Assembly (NCBI GenBank): GCA_905612495.1
Contig: CAJQSF010000042.1
Span: 1-56,718 of the forward strand
Length of the DNA stretch: 56,718 nucleotides
Direction: 5' to 3'
Source: an uncultured Candidatus Pelagibacter sp.
GTDB taxonomy: Bacteria; Pseudomonadota; Alphaproteobacteria; Pelagibacterales; Pelagibacteraceae
Position numbers and translations under genes: made by a program. Of this stretch, positions 19,177 to 29,692 are shown in pieces. Position 1 is the stretch's first letter. Each line of letters begins with the position of its first letter. A model generated the notes under the pieces. The model saw nothing but the letters and a program-made list of their open reading frames with translations, was not told where the DNA came from and did not search any database.

Positions 19177-20957
19177 TGGCTAAAAGAGAAAGACGAAACC
19201 CAGAGTTAAATCTGCAACCTGAAGAACAGAAAGTTTTATCACAAGACTTCAACTTATTTTATGTTCCACAGGAAGCTCCATTACCTGCAGGTATGAAAGA
19301 ATTTACAGCTTCACTAGATAGCTTTGTTAATGGTGGCTTGATGAAAGCGTCACTTGGTAAAGAAGTTAAAATGAAGAAGTCTGAAAGAGCTAAAGCATTA
19401 GAAGACTATAATAAAATGAAGGGTAAGTTTAGAGATGCAGTTAAAAATGGAGAAATTGATAAAACTGCCAATCCTTATTACCTAGAGAAATACAAGGAAT
19501 TAACACTTAATTCGTTTGCTAATCAGTTTACTGAAAGAGTATTAGAAAAATACAATAGTAGTGGTGTTAAGAAAGATATTACAGAAGGTGCTTTTGAGAA
19601 GTTTTATAAAGAGCAATTAGGTCTATTTGTTAAAGAAAAAGAATTAGGTTTCTTTCAACCAGAAGAACTGGAAAAGAGCTTCTTTCAAGAAACATCAGTT
19701 TATAGACAACAACTAGAAGCTACTCACAAACAAAACTTACTTAACGAATTTAATAAAGACTTTGATAATAAAATTAAAGACAGAGTTGTTGGAACAGTTG
19801 AGACATTTAAAAACTGGGACACAAGCATGTTATCTGAAGCAGAAGCTCAAAGTGGTATTACCAAATGGGATAAAATTTCCGAAGTATTACAAAAAGAAAT
19901 AGGAAGTTTATTAGATGTTACTGGAAGTGGTAGAATAGCTATTGATACAATTTTTGATGGTATAGAACTTTATGTAACTACAACAGATGATTATGAATTT
20001 GCTTTACAATTAATTCAAGAAATTCCAAAAAGATTATTAGGTGGCACAGGTTCTATCGCAGATATAGGTAGACTTAAAAACAAACAACAAGAATTAAAAG
20101 ATTTACTTATTTCTAAACAAAATGAAAAACTAAATGAAATAATTAAGTTTGATGCAAACAAAGATAAAATAACAGTAGTAGAAACTCATAACTTTTTAGA
20201 AAAAGCAAAAAAAGATAACCCTGATTTTAATATTATTCAATGGACTAAAGATAAATCAAGAAGTGATGCTGAAAGAATTGCAGGAGAACAATATTTAGAA
20301 AGTTTAAAATATAGTGGTGGTACTAAAGATGATGGAGAAATTCTTTTACGAATAGAAGACCATCTTAGTAACCAAGAATATAAAGAAGCATCAGATTTAG
20401 CTTTACTAGCATTGAAAGATGGAGACATAAGAATGTCTACTTATAGGTCTTACAAAACAACTGTAATTCCTAATTCACAAAAATTAGTAGGTAATGTTTA
20501 TTTTAGCGATATTTATATTGAAGGAAGTTTTAAAGCATTTGATACAATAATTACTTCAGGCGTATCAACAAATAGAAGTGATGCCATTGTTGTTAGAGCT
20601 TCAATGAGAAAGAAACTTTTACTATGGTTAAGAGAAAATGAAGCTAATCCAAAATATGAAGGTAATGAAACTTTAAAGCAAGAAGACTTCAATACACAGT
20701 TTGATAAAGAAATGGCATTAATTAAAAAGACAGGTGCTTATAGTTCTTTATTTGGTTCAGGTCAGTTTAAGACAGACATAACTAAAAACTCAGTTCAAGT
20801 TTTAGAAGAAAAGGTTGATAAGGTTAAAAAAGATATAGCTGATGAACCTAATGATTTAGCACAAAAGATTGCTGACTGGTCAGTATTAAAATCAGTTCCC
20901 TTTAGAGAAAAATACGGAATTACAAAAGAACAATTTGCAAAGGAAAATAACTTATAA
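19176..20957 (+). CDS. Internal virion protein C (T7 gp15-like)
   Basis: Size and synteny; long helical protein. Confidence 0.7.
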   Translation: MAKRERRNPELNLQPEEQKVLSQDFNLFYVPQEAPLPAGMKEFTASLDSFVNGGLMKASLGKEVKMKKSERAKALEDYNKMKGKFRDAVKNGEIDKTANPYYLEKYKELTLNSFANQFTERVLEKYNSSGVKKDITEGAFEKFYKEQLGLFVKEKELGFFQPEELEKSFFQETSVYRQQLEATHKQNLLNEFNKDFDNKIKDRVVGTVETFKNWDTSMLSEAEAQSGITKWDKISEVLQKEIGSLLDVTGSGRIAIDTIFDGIELYVTTTDDYEFALQLIQEIPKRLLGGTGSIADIGRLKNKQQELKDLLISKQNEKLNEIIKFDANKDKITVVETHNFLEKAKKDNPDFNIIQWTKDKSRSDAERIAGEQYLESLKYSGGTKDDGEILLRIEDHLSNQEYKEASDLALLALKDGDIRMSTYRSYKTTVIPNSQKLVGNVYFSDIYIEGSFKAFDTIITSGVSTNRSDAIVVRASMRKKLLLWLRENEANPKYEGNETLKQEDFNTQFDKEMALIKKTGAYSSLFGSGQFKTDITKNSVQVLEEKVDKVKKDIADEPNDLAQKIADWSVLKSVPFREKYGITKEQFAKENNL

Positions 20958-23900
20958 TGAAATTAGATTTACCTAACGGAACAACTATTGATATTCCTGA
21001 TGATACTACTGAAGAACAGAAACAAGAGATATTAAACAATATTTCTAATAGTTCCAAGTATCAGGAAGAAGAAACTCAAAAGAACGAAGCCAGTGCAGAA
21101 CAATCAGGAATGATTGGCGACTGGAGACCTGAAGGTTCAGCAACAAGTTGGTTGTTCGATAATGCAGTAGTTGCACCATATGAAGGTAGTAGAAAAGCCA
21201 TAAATAGTGCGAGTAGTCTCGTAGAGGGATTAGGGGACACTTTAGGAGAAAAGACTAATTTAGGTGGCTTCAGATATGGTAGCGAAGCATCAAATGGAAT
21301 GATGGAATATGTTCCTTTTGATGAAGCAGTCAAACTAGGAAATGTTAAAGGTATATTAGCTCCAATTACAGGAAACATAGGTCAAAAAGATTATAGTAAG
21401 ATTAAAGGTTTCTTTTATGACCCTGACAAAATTAATCCTGAAGACAACACTGAGAGCTTAACAGCAAGTTTTGTAGAAGGTGGAGTTCAATTCGTATTGG
21501 GTTGGGTTACTGGTGGAAAAATTTTAAAAGGTTTAAAAGTAGGAACACAACTAACAAGAACAGGTCAATTTACTAAAGCAACAGTACAAGGTGCTATTGC
21601 AGATTTTATAGGTTTTGATGAAATGTCAGGAAGATTAACTGACATGGTTGTAGAACATTCTCCTGCTATGGCAGACACTTGGTTAGGTTATTTACAATCA
21701 GACCCTAATGATGAGTGGTGGGAAGCTAGAATGAAAAACACTATTGAAGGTGCAGGTATAGGTGGCTTTGCAGATGTGTTAATGGCAGGTTTAAGAATTT
21801 CTAAAGGTTACATTGGAAACAACATAAATGAAAAGTTAGTTGCTAATGATATTAAGATTATAGAAGAAGCTCAGAACAATATTAAAAATGCACAAACATT
21901 ATTAGATGGTGCAACTTCTATTGGCGATAAAATGAAAATTTTAAGTGACGCTGTAGAAAATACAAAAAGTAAACCTAAATCAAAGATTTCAAAAGAGAAA
22001 AGAATTATTCTCTACAACAAAATTGCAAGTGATGACTTAAATGTTAATTACGATAAATGGAAAAAAGGAGAACTAGATGCAGAGGAAGCATTTAGCATAC
22101 CACATAACTTCTTAAACATAGATGTTATGGAAAGTGGAATTGTAACTAAAAGTTTTATTCAAACAGTTAAGGCAATGCACGAAGCTGTATACAATGGATT
22201 TAGTAAAGTAGATGGACAATTTAGTGATGAAGTAATTAAAAGAAAAGCCATTAAAGATTATGGTGGAGACTTAAATAAAATTTATCAAGAATTTGGTTCA
22301 TTAAGTAAAGGTACTAAAAATGTATCTTCTTTAATTTACGCACATGAGATGATGCTTCATTCATTGATTAAAGCATTACCTGCTTTTCAAAGACAAGTTA
22401 AAATGAAAGTAGGAAACAGAACACAGACAGATGTAGATGATACTTTAAATTACATACTTGGCATGATGAAGAACAAAATGAATTATGGTTCAACAAGTGG
22501 TGGTAATTTTAGAACTTTAGGAATAGTTAAAAAAGAATTAGCAGACAAAACAGTAGTTTCTGAAAATTTAGAAAGTGCTTTAAGAGAATATGAAGAATTT
22601 GGAAAGATTAATGGCAAAGAGATAAAGGGTGCAAAAGAGAAGTTAATGCAAAAATTAACTGATTTAGATAACCCAACTGTAACTAGACAAGTTCTAGAGT
22701 TTGCATTTAAGAACAAAACTTGGGACATATTAAATGAAATATGGATTAATGCTCTTTTATCTAATCCTAAAACTCAATTAGTTAATGCTATTGGTAATGG
22801 TATTACTGCAATGATTAAACCTCTTGAAGATAAAATGGGTGCAAAATTATCCTCATTGTTATCAGGAGACGATATAGGCAGAGTTACAAAGTATAATCGA
22901 TTATCCCAAGAAGCAGGTTCTACATTCGCAGGACTATTTAGATATATGGGCGAAGCTCTTAAAATGGGTGGTAAAGCATTTAGAACTGGAGAGTTAATTT
23001 TAGAAGGAGCAGGTGGTGCATCTAAACTTGATACAGTAACAAATCAATCTACTGGACAAGGTGTATTTGGACAAACAGTACGTCTACCTTCAAGAGCATT
23101 GAACGCAGGAGATGAAGCATTTAAACAAATTAATTATCGTTCTAAACTAGAAGCGATTGCTACAAGAAAAGCACAAGAGTTAGGTTTAAAAGGAAAAGAA
23201 TTTCAAGATTTTATAGAAAAATATTATAAAGATGGTTTTGATGATGTTGGTAGAGGACTTGATGAAGAAGCATTAATTTATGCAAGAGAAGCTACTTACA
23301 CAAATGAACTAACAGGTTTCACTAAACAGTTTCAAAATGCAGTAAATACATATCCAATTTTAAAACAACTGTTTCCATTTATTAGAACACCATTTCAATT
23401 AGCTAAATCTATAGTGGACAGAAGTCCTGTCGCTATGAGTTATAGAATGAAACATTTATTAGGTCAGAGTAATGACCCAAAAATGATTGCAAAAGCTAGA
23501 GGTCAAATGGCTATGGGTACAATGTTATTCAGTACAGCTTATATATTTGAGAAGATGGGAATTTTACAATCAGCAACAAATAAAGTTGATGATGTAGAAA
23601 CAGGTAAAGGTGCTATTTTAGATAAGTTTAAAGATAGTGAATTAATGAGATTTAAAAAATCTGAATTAAACTTTAAGCCTTATTCTTTTGTAGTTAATGG
23701 AGTTCAAATACCTTTTGGAAGATTAGACCCTTATGGAGCTTTCTTTGGTATCGTTGCAGATATTTCTACTAACTATCAAAAATTAACACAAGATGAGATT
23801 GAGAGATTAGGTGCAGACATGCAAATGTTTTTATTTAATATGTCAGAAGATAATCCTCTGTCGTTAATGGACAAAGGTGCTATTGCAGTTAAATCAGTAT

Positions 23901-24712
23901 TTAGAGCAGGTAGAGATAATTTATTAAGTAAAACTTATTTACAAACAGTTCACGAAATTGTGAACGCTATGTATAGCCAAGATGAAAGAGCAGTTAAAAG
24001 ATACTTCGCTAATAAGATAGGAAGTTATTATCCAAATATTTTAACTAAAATTCTTAATGATAAGTATTTAAGAAATGCGACTACATTTATAGACCAAGTT
24101 AAAAACAGAACTGGTATGGGCGACCCTTCAGAACCTAAGTTTAATTTTCTAGGTAAAGCTCATTTTAATAAAGAAGGAGATATTGAAAGATTATTTAACA
24201 ATCTAGTTTCTCCAGTTACAGCAACCCCTTTAGAAGAAGGAAGAATTGTTGCAGAAGAAATTTTAAGAATAGGTAAAGCACCAGAAGTATTAAAAAGATT
24301 TCAAAATAATGTTGATTACAGTGAATATGAATACAAAGGTAAATCAGCTCTTTGGAGAATGAATACTTTATTAAGTACAGTTAAAATTGAAGACATGACT
24401 TTAGAACAAAAGCTAGAGAAAGAGTTTCAATCAGATAATTACAAAAACCTTACTGACCCATTGAAAACAGATAAATCAATTTCTGATGTAGGTGGAAAGT
24501 ACACAAGAATACAAGAAATTTACTCAATGTATAAAGCTGAAGCTGAAGGAAAATTCAGAATGGAGTGGGCATTGTTTAAACATAAAGACGACAAGAACAG
24601 AAACTTAACAATAGATATTGGTAAGCAAAGCACCAACAAATCAGCAATCAATAACATCAACAGAACAGATAAGTCCCTAATGGAGACTTTACAAATTTTA
24701 AGGAATTATTAA
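20957..24712 (+). CDS. Internal virion protein D (T7 gp16-like)
   Basis: 1251 aa, last large gene before fibers. Confidence 0.75.
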   Translation: MKLDLPNGTTIDIPDDTTEEQKQEILNNISNSSKYQEEETQKNEASAEQSGMIGDWRPEGSATSWLFDNAVVAPYEGSRKAINSASSLVEGLGDTLGEKTNLGGFRYGSEASNGMMEYVPFDEAVKLGNVKGILAPITGNIGQKDYSKIKGFFYDPDKINPEDNTESLTASFVEGGVQFVLGWVTGGKILKGLKVGTQLTRTGQFTKATVQGAIADFIGFDEMSGRLTDMVVEHSPAMADTWLGYLQSDPNDEWWEARMKNTIEGAGIGGFADVLMAGLRISKGYIGNNINEKLVANDIKIIEEAQNNIKNAQTLLDGATSIGDKMKILSDAVENTKSKPKSKISKEKRIILYNKIASDDLNVNYDKWKKGELDAEEAFSIPHNFLNIDVMESGIVTKSFIQTVKAMHEAVYNGFSKVDGQFSDEVIKRKAIKDYGGDLNKIYQEFGSLSKGTKNVSSLIYAHEMMLHSLIKALPAFQRQVKMKVGNRTQTDVDDTLNYILGMMKNKMNYGSTSGGNFRTLGIVKKELADKTVVSENLESALREYEEFGKINGKEIKGAKEKLMQKLTDLDNPTVTRQVLEFAFKNKTWDILNEIWINALLSNPKTQLVNAIGNGITAMIKPLEDKMGAKLSSLLSGDDIGRVTKYNRLSQEAGSTFAGLFRYMGEALKMGGKAFRTGELILEGAGGASKLDTVTNQSTGQGVFGQTVRLPSRALNAGDEAFKQINYRSKLEAIATRKAQELGLKGKEFQDFIEKYYKDGFDDVGRGLDEEALIYAREATYTNELTGFTKQFQNAVNTYPILKQLFPFIRTPFQLAKSIVDRSPVAMSYRMKHLLGQSNDPKMIAKARGQMAMGTMLFSTAYIFEKMGILQSATNKVDDVETGKGAILDKFKDSELMRFKKSELNFKPYSFVVNGVQIPFGRLDPYGAFFGIVADISTNYQKLTQDEIERLGADMQMFLFNMSEDNPLSLMDKGAIAVKSVFRAGRDNLLSKTYLQTVHEIVNAMYSQDERAVKRYFANKIGSYYPNILTKILNDKYLRNATTFIDQVKNRTGMGDPSEPKFNFLGKAHFNKEGDIERLFNNLVSPVTATPLEEGRIVAEEILRIGKAPEVLKRFQNNVDYSEYEYKGKSALWRMNTLLSTVKIEDMTLEQKLEKEFQSDNYKNLTDPLKTDKSISDVGGKYTRIQEIYSMYKAEAEGKFRMEWALFKHKDDKNRNLTIDIGKQSTNKSAINNINRTDKSLMETLQILRNY

Positions 24713-24715
24713 TAA

Positions 24716-26827
24716 ATGTCATATCTAGCACAAGTAACCTATACAGGTAATGGAAGTACAACAGGCTACGCTTTACCATTTTCGTATATTGCCAGTTCAC
24801 ATGTAAAAGCATTTATAAACAATGTATCAAATACAGCATTTACTATTTCAGGAAGTACATTAACATTTACTTCTGCACCTGCTAACTCAGCAGTTATTAG
24901 ATTAGAAAGACAAACACCTACAGATGCAAGATTAGTTGATTTCACAGATGGTTCAGTTTTAACTGAAGCTGACTTAGACCAATCAGCAGACCAAAACTTT
25001 TTTATAGCACAAGAAACATCAGACAGTAACCAGTCAGCAATGACTATAGGTACAGATGATAAGTTTGATGCTCAATCTAAAGTAATTAAGAATGTAGCAA
25101 ATCCTACTAATAATAATGATGCAGTTAATAAAACTTATTTAGAAAACACTTGGTTATCGACAGCTAACAAAACAGCTCTAACAACAGTAGCTTCAAATAT
25201 TTCAGCTATAAATACTGTGAACAGCAGTGCGACAGCTATAAATACTGTAAACTCAAATTCTACAAATGTAAATTTAGTTGCAGGTTCTATAGCTAATGTA
25301 AACACAGTAGCAGGAGATATTGCAAAAGTAATTGCAGTAGCAAATGATTTAGCAGAAGCAGTTAGTGAAGTAGAAACAGTTGCAGATGATTTAAATGAAA
25401 GTACTTCAGAAATTCACACAGTTGGAACTAATATTGCTAATGTAAATATAGTTGGACTAGCTATTGCTAATGTAAATACAGTAGCAGGATTAAGTTCAGC
25501 TATTGGTACAGTAAATGGTAATGCTTCTAATATAAATATAGTAGCAGGAAATAATTCAAATATTAATACTGTAGCAGGAGCAAATTCGAACATAACAGCA
25601 GTTGCAGGTATTGCTTCTGATATATCTGCAGTAGAAAATATTAAAGCTAATGTAACTACAGTTGCAGGAATGTCTTCAGCTATTAATACTGTAAATGGTA
25701 ATTCATCAAATATAAATGCAGTAGGTGGTGCAATAGCAAATATTAATACAGTTGCAGGTGCTAACTCTAATATTTCTACAGTTGTAACTAATTTAGCTTC
25801 AATAAATAACTTTGCTAATATTTATAGAATTTCAAGTTCAGCACCAACTAGTTCACTTAATACTGGAGATTTATGGTGGGACAGTACAAACAATATTTTA
25901 AAAGTTTATGGTGCTTCAGGATTTCAAAGTGCAGGTTCTTCAGTTAATGGAACTTCAGCTAGATTTAAATATATAGCTACAAACAACCAAACAACTTTTA
26001 CAGGTTCAGATGCTAGTTCAAATACTTTAGCTTATGACCCTTTATATTTAGATGTTTATTTGAATGGTGTTCACTTAGACCCTACAGATTTTACAGCTAC
26101 AAATGGTAGTTCAGTAGTATTAGCATCAGGTGCTTCTACAGGAGATATTCTTTATATAGTTGGATTTGGTACATTTAATGTAGCCAGTATCAATGCTTCA
26201 ACAGCTTTAACTAGTGGTAAAGTACCAGTAAATAAAGGTGGTACAAATTTAACTTCTTTAGGTTCAGCAGGACAAGTTTTAAAAGTAAATGCAGGTGCAA
26301 ATGCTTTAGAATATGGACAAGCTAGTTCATCAGAAGTTTATGGTTTTGAAAAATATTATAATCCATCTACTTTAGTTAAAACAGTAACAGTAGTTTCAGT
26401 TGGTGGAGCAAATAAATATTTTATAGATGGTGTTCAACAAGATACTTTAGATTTATATGAAGGTAATACTTATGTATTTAATTATCCTTCAGCACACCCA
26501 TTTAAGTTCTCAACAACTTCAAACGGAACTCATGCAAGTGGTTCTGAATATACAACAGGTGTAACTCATAATAGTTCAACACAAGTAACAATCGTAGTAG
26601 CTACTAATGCACCTACGCTTTATTACTATTGTTCTTCTCACTCAGGAATGGGTGGAACAGCAAACACACCAAATCCTGCTTTAAATAGTGTGAGATATAT
26701 TACGACCAATCAAGGTCAAGATAACATCAGTGAAAGTCAATATGCCAACTTCTTTGATGTTTTATTTAGTGCTTCAGGCTTTGTCTTTAGCATTAATTCA
26801 AATGGCAATTTAATATCAACAATATAA
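24716..26827 (+). CDS. Tail fiber (T7 gp17-like N-terminus)
   Basis: MSYLAQVTYTGNGSTTGYALPFSYI..HVKAFINN; repeated INTVAG/SNI heptad-like units. Confidence 0.9.
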   Translation: MSYLAQVTYTGNGSTTGYALPFSYIASSHVKAFINNVSNTAFTISGSTLTFTSAPANSAVIRLERQTPTDARLVDFTDGSVLTEADLDQSADQNFFIAQETSDSNQSAMTIGTDDKFDAQSKVIKNVANPTNNNDAVNKTYLENTWLSTANKTALTTVASNISAINTVNSSATAINTVNSNSTNVNLVAGSIANVNTVAGDIAKVIAVANDLAEAVSEVETVADDLNESTSEIHTVGTNIANVNIVGLAIANVNTVAGLSSAIGTVNGNASNINIVAGNNSNINTVAGANSNITAVAGIASDISAVENIKANVTTVAGMSSAINTVNGNSSNINAVGGAIANINTVAGANSNISTVVTNLASINNFANIYRISSSAPTSSLNTGDLWWDSTNNILKVYGASGFQSAGSSVNGTSARFKYIATNNQTTFTGSDASSNTLAYDPLYLDVYLNGVHLDPTDFTATNGSSVVLASGASTGDILYIVGFGTFNVASINASTALTSGKVPVNKGGTNLTSLGSAGQVLKVNAGANALEYGQASSSEVYGFEKYYNPSTLVKTVTVVSVGGANKYFIDGVQQDTLDLYEGNTYVFNYPSAHPFKFSTTSNGTHASGSEYTTGVTHNSSTQVTIVVATNAPTLYYYCSSHSGMGGTANTPNPALNSVRYITTNQGQDNISESQYANFFDVLFSASGFVFSINSNGNLISTI

Positions 26828-26838
26828 GGAAATAAAAC

Positions 26839-27420
26839 ATGGCAACAATCAATCTGGGTGCTATCAAATTTAACTGGAAGGGTGCTTACAATAGTGGCAC
26901 TGCATATTCCATTGATGATGTAGTTTCATCTGGTGGAAACAGTTATGTTTGTATTCAAGCACATTCAAATCAAGCAGTAGGCAACGCAACAGCTTACTGG
27001 AATATAATGAGTTCGGCAGGTACTAATGGAACTGATTTAACATCAACACTTTCGACTAGAGGAGACATTGTCTACAAAGGTGCAAGTGCATTAACTAGAC
27101 TACCAAAAGGTACGAATGGTTATTACCTTAAACAAGGTGCTAATGACCCTGAATGGGCGGTAGTAGCACAACCAAATTTAAGTGCTTACGCAGGTCACAT
27201 TCTTCCAAGTGCAGATGATACTTACAATTTAGGAAGTGCATCTAAACAATGGGCTAATATTTATACTGGAGATTTACATCTCTCTAATGAAAGTAAAACA
27301 GAAGGTAATTCTATAGATGGTACAAAAGGAGATTGGACTATTCAAGAGGGTGCTTCTGACCTTTACATTCTTAATAACAAAAATGGTAAAAAATATAAAT
27401 TTAAATTAGAGGAAATTTAA
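26839..27420 (+). CDS. Tail fiber-associated protein with carbohydrate-binding-like motif
   Basis: FNWKGAYNSGTAYSIDDVVSSGGNSYVC motif. Confidence 0.65.
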   Translation: MATINLGAIKFNWKGAYNSGTAYSIDDVVSSGGNSYVCIQAHSNQAVGNATAYWNIMSSAGTNGTDLTSTLSTRGDIVYKGASALTRLPKGTNGYYLKQGANDPEWAVVAQPNLSAYAGHILPSADDTYNLGSASKQWANIYTGDLHLSNESKTEGNSIDGTKGDWTIQEGASDLYILNNKNGKKYKFKLEEI

Positions 27421-27422
27421 TA

Positions 27423-28055
27423 ATGGCAATTATTTCTAATGCTACAACCATTGCAGACAATGGAGCATTTTCAGTTAGTCTAGGGGCTTTAGTTCATATT
27501 AAAACTTTAACTGCAAGTAATTCTGGAACATTGTCATTCGTACATGGTTCATCATCAGTAATTTTTGATAATACTTATCCAATTTATAAGTTTGAATTTA
27601 TTAACTGTCACCCAACTGCACATGATGCAAATGCGGTTGGTGGATTAAATTTTAATGTAACAACAGATGGTAGTAATTATAATATAGCAAAAACAAGTTC
27701 AGCTTTTACTGCTTATCATAAGGAAACTGGTGGTTCTGCTGGAATGGGTTATAATGTTGGAAATGATTCCGCTCAAGTAACTGGTGCAATACCTCTATCT
27801 GGTCAAATTATTAATGACAATGATGCTAGTGTAAGTGGAGAATTATATATTTTCAATCCGAGTAGCACAACTTTCTTAAAACACTTTATAACCTCTACTA
27901 ACAGAATGGATATGAGTGGTGGGCATAGATACCAAAATCTTTATCATATTGCTGGTTATGCAAATACTACAAGTGCTTTAACTGGAGTTCAGTTTTCTAT
28001 GTGGTCAGGAAATATAGGTGCTGGAAAAATAAAATTATATGGAGTGAAAGATTAA
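27423..28055 (+). CDS. Putative receptor-binding/fiber protein, paralog 1
   Basis: Shares LTASNSG.LSFVHG...INCHP...SSTTFLKHF...GYANTT core with next two ORFs. Confidence 0.65.
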   Translation: MAIISNATTIADNGAFSVSLGALVHIKTLTASNSGTLSFVHGSSSVIFDNTYPIYKFEFINCHPTAHDANAVGGLNFNVTTDGSNYNIAKTSSAFTAYHKETGGSAGMGYNVGNDSAQVTGAIPLSGQIINDNDASVSGELYIFNPSSTTFLKHFITSTNRMDMSGGHRYQNLYHIAGYANTTSALTGVQFSMWSGNIGAGKIKLYGVKD

Positions 28056-28056
28056 T

Positions 28057-28671
28057 ATGACAGTTATATCAAATGGAACAAATTTAATAAACAATGGTGC
28101 TTTAGATAGTGCAATACCAGTCGGTAAGATGACTTTAATTAAAACCTTAACTGCTTCTAATAGTGCAAATTTATCATTCGTACATGGTGCAAGTGGAGTT
28201 GTTTTAGATGGTACTTATGACACCTATGTATTTAAGTTTATTAATTGTCACCCAGTAACAGATAACCATTATTTTTTAGTTAATTTTAGAGATGGTGGTT
28301 CAGCATATGATGCTTTAAAAGCAACAACTTTTTTTAGAGCAAGACATAATGAAGGTGATGGCGGTGATGCATTAGAATATGTTGGTGGTGATGATTTAAG
28401 TAATACATCTGATTACCAACGGATAGGAAATGGAGTAGGTAATGATAATGATGAAAGTATTTGTGGAGAACTTACGTTAATTTCTCCAAGTTCCACAACT
28501 TTTGTAAAACATTTTATGGTAACAACTTCAATGAGTGAAGCAACCCCAGCACATAATCAAACATTTGTTGCTGGTTATTGTAATACCACAACAGCTATTG
28601 ATGGTGTTCAATTTAAATTTGGAAGTGGAAACTTTGACGGAGTAATAAAATTATATGGAATAGGAGGATAA
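28057..28671 (+). CDS. Putative receptor-binding/fiber protein, paralog 2
   Basis: Same shared core. Confidence 0.65.
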   Translation: MTVISNGTNLINNGALDSAIPVGKMTLIKTLTASNSANLSFVHGASGVVLDGTYDTYVFKFINCHPVTDNHYFLVNFRDGGSAYDALKATTFFRARHNEGDGGDALEYVGGDDLSNTSDYQRIGNGVGNDNDESICGELTLISPSSTTFVKHFMVTTSMSEATPAHNQTFVAGYCNTTTAIDGVQFKFGSGNFDGVIKLYGIGG

Positions 28672-28715
28672 ATGGTTTTTAATAAATTAAAAGAAATTCA
28701 CAAAGGAGTTTTCAC

Positions 28716-29333
28716 ATGGCATTAATTAGTAACGGTACATCAATATTTGACAATGGTTCTATGGCGACTGGACTTGCTAGTAGCATGGTACATATTAAAA
28801 AGCTAACAGCTAGTAACTCTGGTAGTTTATCTTTTGTTCATGGTAGTGGTGGTGTAGATTTTTCTACTCACAAAGAATATTTATTTACATTTAATAATAT
28901 TCACCCAGCAACTAACGGTTCACATTTTAGTTTTAATTTAAGTATAGATGGTGGAAGTAATTACAATGTAGCTAAAACAACTACTGCTTTTAGACCATTT
29001 CATTATGAAACTGCAAGTGACACACCAGAGTTAGCTTATCAAGCTGGTTCAGATTTAGCACAAGGCACAGGCTTTCAAAACATTGCTGAAAATTTAGGTT
29101 CTGCAAATGATGAATGTTCAGCTGGTCATTTAACTCTTTATAATCCTAGTAGCACAACTTTTACTAAACATTTTATGTCAAGAATTAATCTTAATCATTC
29201 TTCATCTTCTCCAGCAACTGTAAATTGGTATATTTCAGGATATGGAAACACAACAAGTGATGTTGATGCAGTCCAATTTAAAATGACAAGCGGAAATTTT
29301 GATGGAGTTATTTCTCTTTATGGTATCGCTTAA
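28716..29333 (+). CDS. Putative receptor-binding/fiber protein, paralog 3
   Basis: Same shared core. Confidence 0.65.
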   Translation: MALISNGTSIFDNGSMATGLASSMVHIKKLTASNSGSLSFVHGSGGVDFSTHKEYLFTFNNIHPATNGSHFSFNLSIDGGSNYNVAKTTTAFRPFHYETASDTPELAYQAGSDLAQGTGFQNIAENLGSANDECSAGHLTLYNPSSTTFTKHFMSRINLNHSSSSPATVNWYISGYGNTTSDVDAVQFKMTSGNFDGVISLYGIA

Positions 29334-29386
29334 CAATCAACAACAACAATAACAATCAACAACAATAACAATCAAGGAAAATAATT

Positions 29387-29674
29387 ATGCCAAGACATCA
29401 TAATATAAATGGAACTAACGTACAGTTCACAGCAGAAGAAGAAACAGCTAGAGACAACGAAGAAGCAATTTATGCTAATGGAGCTTTCGATAGAGCCATT
29501 GCAAATTTAAGAGTTCAAAGAAATAGATTACTTGCTGAAACTGATTACCTAGCTTTATCTGACAACACATTAAGTAGTGATATGGAAACATACAGAACTA
29601 ATTTAAGAAACTTAACAGTTGGTTTGACTACTGTTGCTCATGTAGATGCAGTTACATATCCAATTAAACCCTAG
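29387..29674 (+). CDS. Tail assembly chaperone-like small protein
   Basis: IANLRVQRNRLLAETDYLALSDNTLSSDMETYRTNLRNL motif. Confidence 0.6.
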   Translation: MPRHHNINGTNVQFTAEEETARDNEEAIYANGAFDRAIANLRVQRNRLLAETDYLALSDNTLSSDMETYRTNLRNLTVGLTTVAHVDAVTYPIKP

Positions 29675-29692
29675 TAATTTAAGGAATTAACA

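Noticed and set aside
25180-25810. Repetitive stretch in tail fiber as CRISPR-like array
   Set aside because: Degenerate in-frame repeats encoding INTVAG/SNI units of a fiber; no spacer/repeat regularity or cas genes.
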